DNA of 64,000 nt, from NCBI GenBank assembly GCA_943737045.1, contig CALSFV010000001.1:3252001-3316000 (forward strand). Reading direction: 5' to 3'. Numbering within the stretch: the first letter of the stretch is position 1; each line of letters begins with the position of its first letter. Shown here one piece after another: positions 58,701 to 64,000 of the stretch. Position numbers and translations under genes: made by a program. Source of the stretch: Parapristionchus giblindavisi (lineage: Eukaryota; Nematoda; Chromadorea; Rhabditida; Diplogasteridae). A model generated the notes under the pieces. It did no database searches. It was not told the DNA's origin and saw only the letters and a program-made list of their open reading frames with translations.

Positions 58701-59239
58701 AACAACGAAGGCAGTCATGATGAAGAAGTATGAGGCTACTGTAATGGAGAGACTAGAAGAGATCAAAGATCATAGATCAAATCGATCGCATGTTCTATTT
58801 CTGTATTGTTTTTTTGCACTTTTAATAAAAAATATGGACGTTAATATTGTTAAAAGTGATGAAAGATGAAAGAGGATAAAGTACTCACCACAGAAAGTGA
58901 CCATTTTCTTCATATCCATCGGACTACTGGCTGTCTCTCCATCTGATTCCACTGTCGTGCCTCAAATCAACACTTTGTACGTTAATTAAATTCTTTTTTT
59001 AAATCGCTTAAAATCAATATATTTCATAAAAACTTTTGAATTTTTTTATTCCCGTCAATTTCATGTTTCGTCAATGTTTCAAGTTCAGCACAAAGATTGA
59101 TTGAGCAGTGATTCGAGCACCAATAGCTATCAAAAAATGAATCGTACCGGCACTACTCGCCAGCTTCTTCTTCTTATCTCTAGTCACAGCCGCACCCGCT
59201 CCGGGCGTCGTCCGCGTGTTGGATAGAGCGTCAATCATA
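55710..59239 (-). CDS. lpgat-1: LPGAT1-like lysophospholipid acyltransferase, 13 exons, complete
   Basis: A membrane acyltransferase that transfers an acyl chain from acyl-CoA to a lysophospholipid, presumably in the ER. CDS exons, 5' to 3' on the minus strand: 59238-59148, 58951-58889, 58738-58648, 58218-58183, 57915-57827, 57671-57541, 57490-57369, 57231-57170, 57019-56885, 56714-56619, 56402-56336, 56130-55899, 55835-55710; total 446 codons plus stop, all phases agreeing. Motifs: a hydrophobic segment at about 52-81; NHLGLID at 144-150 (NHx4D catalytic motif); HGNFFVNGG at 188-196; YPEG at 226-229; LSPLRHCAYPRTGA near 250; C-terminal hydrophobic segments. Human LPGAT1 has about 370 residues; the extra length is mostly a basic N-terminal extension. 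An ACAG acceptor 1 nt before the ATG suggests trans-splicing. Exon 2 could begin a few bases earlier, and the last exon's phase is the least certain. Confidence 0.85.
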
Positions 59240-60905
59240 CTGTAGCCGCCCTTCTACACCCTCTCACTCTCGTCCCACACGATTACGGTTGATCAAATCA
59301 ATCGATCAATAGGCCCGAGTACTGTGGACCTCCTCCCTGAAAAATTACAGTAATGATGGAATGACAAAAGGGAGAGATCGTCAAAATGAGAATAATGGAA
59401 CGGATAAATGGATGAGTGAAAGAAGAACACGATGGATGAAATAGATAAGTCTCTATCGGAATAGATCAGACAAAGAAGGGAAGGGGAGGCAATATGGTGT
59501 GATGGTAGTATAAGGAGTCAACGATAGATTGAGAGATGGAGAATACAGATAAGACTCATCGATGTGATAAGAGATAGAGAAGAAGAAGAAGGAGGATGGA
59601 TGTTATCTATGAAGAAGAATGCAAAACATGAGGGAATAGAGGAAGAAGAGGGTTGAAAGGATGATGACTAGTACAAGAGCAAAAAGGTTCCTATTGATTG
59701 AGAGCGATGATTCAGAAGATAAAGAAAAAACAAATGTATCTATTGTAGAAGAGAAAACTGAACGAATGGAATGTATTTAGGAATATATGCTTATATTGTA
59801 GACAGTACTACAGGAAAGTCGTTTTGAATCAAATTAGAAACTACGAATCCAATTAGGTGATTTTCAAATCTAATTATGAGATTTTTGAATCTAATTAGGA
59901 GCATTTTTAAAATCTAATTAGGAGAGTTTCCAAACCAAATTTTGCCACGGTAGGAGCTAATCGCGCTAGAATTAGATTCAAAAGGAGGCGTCTGAGTCAG
60001 AAGTTAAATAAAACAAATGTTTCTATTTCAGACGAGAGAACAGAACGAATTGAAGGCAATCAGGAATACATTGTAGACATCGATACAACTTTCAAGAACC
60101 AATCGATATTTCACGAATCCGATCACTGTACACAAATATGACTAAAAGGCATAAAAGGTGAGAATGACTAAAAGTTTGATGTTACCTCCTCAATTACGTT
60201 CACATCTTTAGTAAAAGAGAGATGAAAAGAAGTATGACATGAATAGATTGATATGGGACTCATTTGATTACTTTCATATCATAATATCAATGAAAGAGAA
60301 TAACAATAACAATATCTACTGAATATAATAAACGATCACCAAGGAGACAATAAGAAAGGAGAGCTAATGAACAACCAAGACTGACTGAACAATAATATAA
60401 ACAATATCATCCTTCTCTAATACAATAATCAATAATCTATAGGCATCACCAAATCGATAATCTACAGTATACCAAGCTATCGTTAGGAAAGGTCTTTTCT
60501 CTCTCATAACAACAACAGTGACCATTCGTGTATTGCAACCATTTGTATCAAGTGAAGACATGGCAATCGTATCGTCAAAACAAAACCATCATCATATTCA
60601 AGAATAGTAAAGGAGAATAAGAGGAATATAGAGAAGATTGAAGAGGGATATCTATGACGATGTTGAATATTCAACAACCACTCTTAACTATAATTCATAT
60701 CGAGCCCTCTAACTCTCTCTCCCTCTCTCTATCTACCTCTATATCTTATAGACCATGGAAAAACAGCCTCACTAAATAACTAATCAAAATTACACGTTCC
60801 TACTCAAATGACACACACCTTTACACTAGTAATAAAAAAATTATTATTATTAGCATCAAAATATCATATCCTCTAAAAGCCTGTGACAGGTGGAAATACA
60901 TACCT
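59240..60905. other. Upstream region of the LPGAT1-like gene, with minor repeats
   Basis: GA-rich DNA. Near 59865-59935 three roughly 26-bp units contain AATCTAATTAGGAG. Two diverged copies of a roughly 80-bp sequence (GAACGAATGGAATG... at 59760 and GAACGAATTGAAGG... at 60040) flank them. No exon supported. Confidence 0.4.
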
Positions 60906-60907
60906 TA

Positions 60908-61326
60908 CAAGGGAACTATCCCAACTTAATGTGGCCATATGACATGGGAATAATTTACCTGAATCAGTTTTCGATGCTGATTACGAATCCGTTTTCAAAC
61001 TTTGCCCAATCGAGGTGAGATTCGAGAAAATCGCTATTAAAATTCGCTAGTTTAATCGGAAATTCGTTAGACTTCCTATATAAACCATACCAATGCGTTC
61101 ATAAACTCATCCATCAATTATCCAAACACCACCTGCTGGAATTTAGTAGATATTGTAGTCAAGTTGTGAATTTTCGAATCAAATAGTCGAATTTCAAGAT
61201 CGATTTTCTCGAATCTCAGCTCGATTGGGCAACGTTTGATAACGGATTCGTAATCAGCATCGAAAACTGATTCAGGTAAATTATTTCCATGTCATATGGC
61301 CACATTGAGTTGAGACAGTTCCCTTG
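60908..61326. mobile_element. TTA-flanked CAAGGG foldback
   Basis: Ends CAAGGGAACTATCCCAACT and a close complement; TTA duplicated (60905-60907; 61327-61329). Sub-terminal arms share TCAGTTTTCGATGCTGATTA with 51521-51956, defining one family with TWA targets, as in PIF/Harbinger MITEs. Confidence 0.85.
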
Positions 61327-61673
61327 TTAGACGTCTCTCCTTCTCCCTCTCCGTCTCTAACCTTCACTGCATGCATTTCACACTCAAAAGTGCCCTATAA
61401 GCTGAAACCCGAAGAGGTAGAGAGATATACATGGAATAGAGATAGAGAGATAAAGGGACCATAGTTCATCTACTCCCTAACCCATGTTCTCTCTCTAGAA
61501 GACTAAAAGGAGGAGAAAGGAGATGTAATAGGTAGAGTAGAGTAGATATAAAAGGAGTTGAAGAAGAAGAAAAAGAAGAAGACGGAGGAGGAGGAGAAGG
61601 AGGATAGAAGTGACGAGATTGGCTATGGATGAGGGTTTGTAGTAGTTGTAGGAGAAGGTCGGAGAGGACAGAG

Positions 61674-62100
61674 AAGGAGAGGGAGAGGGAGAGGGAGAGG
61701 GAGAGGGAGAGGGAGAGGGAGAGGGAGAGGGAGAGGGAGAGGGAGAGGGAGAGGGAGAGGGAGAGGGAGAGGGAGAGGGAGAGGGAGAGGGAGAGGGAGA
61801 GGGAGAGGGAGAGGGAGAGGGAGAGGGAGAGGGAGAGGGAGAGGGAGAGGGAGAGGGAGAGGGAGAGGGAGAGGGAGAGGGAGAGGGAGAGGGAGAGGGA
61901 GAGGGAGAGGGAGAGGGAGAGGGAGAGGGAGAGGGAGAGGGAGAGGGAGAGGGAGAGGGAGAGGGAGAGGGAGAGGGAGAGGGAGAGGGAGAGGGAGAGG
62001 GAGAGGGAGAGGGAGAGGGAGAGGGAGAGGGAGAGGGAGAGGGAGAGGGAGAGGGAGAGGGAGAGGGAGAGGGAGAGGGAGAGGGAGAGGGAGAGGGAGA
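61674..62100. repeat. (GGGAGA)n array, about 430 bp
   Basis: Nearly perfect hexamer GGGAGA, decaying into AAGGAGAGGGAG after 62100. The long Arg-Glu reading frame across it is an artefact. Smaller GA-rich tracts occur at 62640-62690 and 62880-62940. Confidence 0.95.
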
Positions 62101-62169
62101 AAGGAGAGGGAGAAAGGAGAGGGAGAGAAATAAGGAGAGGGAGAGATGGGGAGAGAATGGATGGAAGTG

Positions 62170-64000
62170 CTTCTCGTCCTCTTCAGGAGTAATCTACCAT
62201 GGTAGACTGCATTGGAATGAGGAGACAGACCCTCAAGAATATAAGAAGTAAAAGAAGAAAACCAAAATGAATACAGAAATTAATAGGTATCGGCGCCTTT
62301 TCATGCGTGTTCGAAATAATAAAGAGTACATTGGATAGGGATTCATCTATCAACATAAGTTTCACTATGTTTATTAATCTAATCATTAAGATCGGTGAAC
62401 AGTATCCATCGAATATTGTGAAAAGATAAATGAATGATTGGATTATCACCGGCTCTACAATAAATGTGGCTAACGATTGAGACTGGATACTAGAATAGAG
62501 GAATTATTGAATGTAGTGAGAGAATGATACAATGCAACAGATAAAGACAGAATGAATACTATGAGAGATGGAATCTCTGATCAAGAAGAATAGAGGACAA
62601 AGTACGCCCATGCCGGGTCTCATTGCATTGCGGTATTGGTTGGATATGATGGAGAGATAGAGGGAGAGGGAGAAGGGGGTGAAGGGTGAGACAGAGAGAC
62701 AGGCAGATAGAGATGAAGAGTGGAAAAAAGATCACGCCACCGTTTATCTCTCCCTCGTTCCAATCTAATATCTACACATGTTTTCAAATGATATTCTCTA
62801 TATGAGATAAAAATGGGATAAATGTTTACACTTAGAATGAGTATTATCAAAGGAATGTAAGAACTTGACAAGACGTAGAAGGAGAAGGAGAGGGAGAGGG
62901 AGAGAGAGGGAGAGGGAGAGAGGGGGGAGAGGGAGAGATGAAGGGTGGAGCATGGGTGCAATAAAAACGAGGTGTTGGTGGACATTGAGGACAGAGTACA
63001 TTGACATCATCAACGTCTATTAACCAATATACACTGCACATAAATACAATATTATTTATATCATCGATTTGTAATTCATTAACTCGGCCCACACCTTCCC
63101 TATATCTATGACGTCGAATTGTATTGAATCACTATTATGATAGAGGGAATAGAAGGACTGATTTGAATGATATCGTATCTAATCTATTATTCATCATTCA
63201 TCGTTCAACTATTCTATTATATTTTGATTAACCAATCAATATATCGATAGAGAGAAATATTGAATAATATAGATTGAAAATGTTTTCAGGATAGATACAG
63301 TAATTACAGTAACTCAATACAGATGATAAGATAGAGAATGATAATAGGAATGATCATTATCCATTGATCTATCATCGATGATACATCATCGTCTATCACT
63401 TCCTCTATCATAGTATTATAGTAATCCACTTACAACGACTCAAAAGAGTGTCATTCATTGTACAAATAAAAGCGTCATTTCACAGCTACACGTGTTGCTC
63501 ATCCGTGATCAAAGGAGCGCGACATGAGATCAAAGATCAAAGATCAAAGATGAAGAGATAAAGAGATGATCAACTCTCCCAGTAAATCTACTCAATTCAA
63601 AATGACACAACTCTTCCCATTATACATGACGCGTTATTGATAAAAAGGTCGATCAGTGGAACAAATATTAAATATTATTAAATGATTAGTCTATTTTCGT
63701 ATTTTCTAATGACGAACTACAAAATTAATCATTTCAAAGATGGATCAAAGAGAGAGAGATAGAGATTGTAGCAGGGATCATCACCTCGAAGAGTTGAGAT
63801 GATACCTTTATCCTCGAGGGATGAAAGAATGGGTAGAACGGATGAAGAACATAAAATTCGTCACTTTTACAATGGAGAGGGAGTGATAGAGGATTAAGAG
63901 GGAGAGGGAGAGAGATGAAAGTCTGATTGAAAGAACATCCATCTGAATAGGTGGAAGGAAGTAGCACTGGGAAAGAGAAGAGAAAGAGTAAACTAAAGAG
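62170..64000. other. Right end of window, purine-rich intergenic DNA
   Basis: No exon, RNA gene or element could be supported. Frequent ATCAAAGATCAAAGATC-type short tandem repeats (63530-63550) and GGGAGA tracts. Confidence 0.35.

Noticed and set aside
58651..58869. Plus-strand 72-codon frame
   Set aside because: Shadow of the second transmembrane-coding exon of the LPGAT1-like gene on the minus strand.
61629..62192. 187-codon Arg-Glu open frame
   Set aside because: Produced entirely by the GGGAGA hexamer array.

Overview
This is eukaryotic DNA, most likely from a nematode. Protein-coding exons are short and separated by introns of about 45-170 bp with AG|GT(A/G/T) donors and TTTCAG/TTACAG-type acceptors. 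Two start codons sit 1-2 nt after an acceptor (an ATG at 365 on the minus strand and another at 59238 on the minus strand), the arrangement expected for spliced-leader trans-splicing. The mobile DNA is dominated by Tc1/mariner-type elements with TA target duplications. The species assignment is inference; I cannot run a search.

Host genes are few and lie mostly at the edges. (1) 207-367 minus: first coding exon of ATP-citrate synthase (acly), running out of the window to the left. (2) 5311-6087 minus, perhaps with an exon at 8827-8927: phase-compatible exons of an unrecognised gene, with an ATT microsatellite in one intron and large foldback elements in another. (3) 27163-27336 minus: a probable terminal exon of another unrecognised gene. 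(4) 37843-45211 plus: a smg-1-like (PI3-kinase-like NMD kinase) locus. It is recognisable exon by exon but lacks the catalytic-loop exons, carries frameshifts and is split by five foldback elements, three of them inside coding exons. (5) 55710-59239 minus: an intact 13-exon LPGAT1-like acyltransferase of 446 aa.

Almost everything between about 0.9 and 51 kb is a nest of foldback (palindromic) elements inserted into one another. Targets can often be read because the second, uninterrupted arm or another copy shows the empty site. Families seen: TA-flanked foldbacks, two of them built from inverted copies of the 3' half of a Tc1-like transposase (2341-3806, 38961-40544); a TCACGG-TCTCC family (28337-36130, 40690-42333); TTAA-flanked GAGACCGGCTC elements (21614-25439, probably 32684-34158); TWA-flanked CAAGGG elements (23494-25302, 51521-51956, 60908-61326); a hAT-type MITE with an 8-bp duplication (45869-46403); a mariner (14061-18242) with two insertions; and a nested RTE-like/CR1-like LINE pair (51180-54804). 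A distinctive group has CACTCACAG-like ends, arrays of short family-specific palindromes and, in most copies, tRNA-like modules with Pol III B-box motifs (10466-10963, 11761-11922, 12385-13296, 22650-23106, 31692-31878, 50014-50725).

The right 8 kb is mainly low-complexity, purine-rich DNA, including a GGGAGA hexamer array of about 430 bp (61674-62100). Exon structures were assembled by eye from splice sites, phase and remembered family alignments, so individual boundaries can be off by a few bases.
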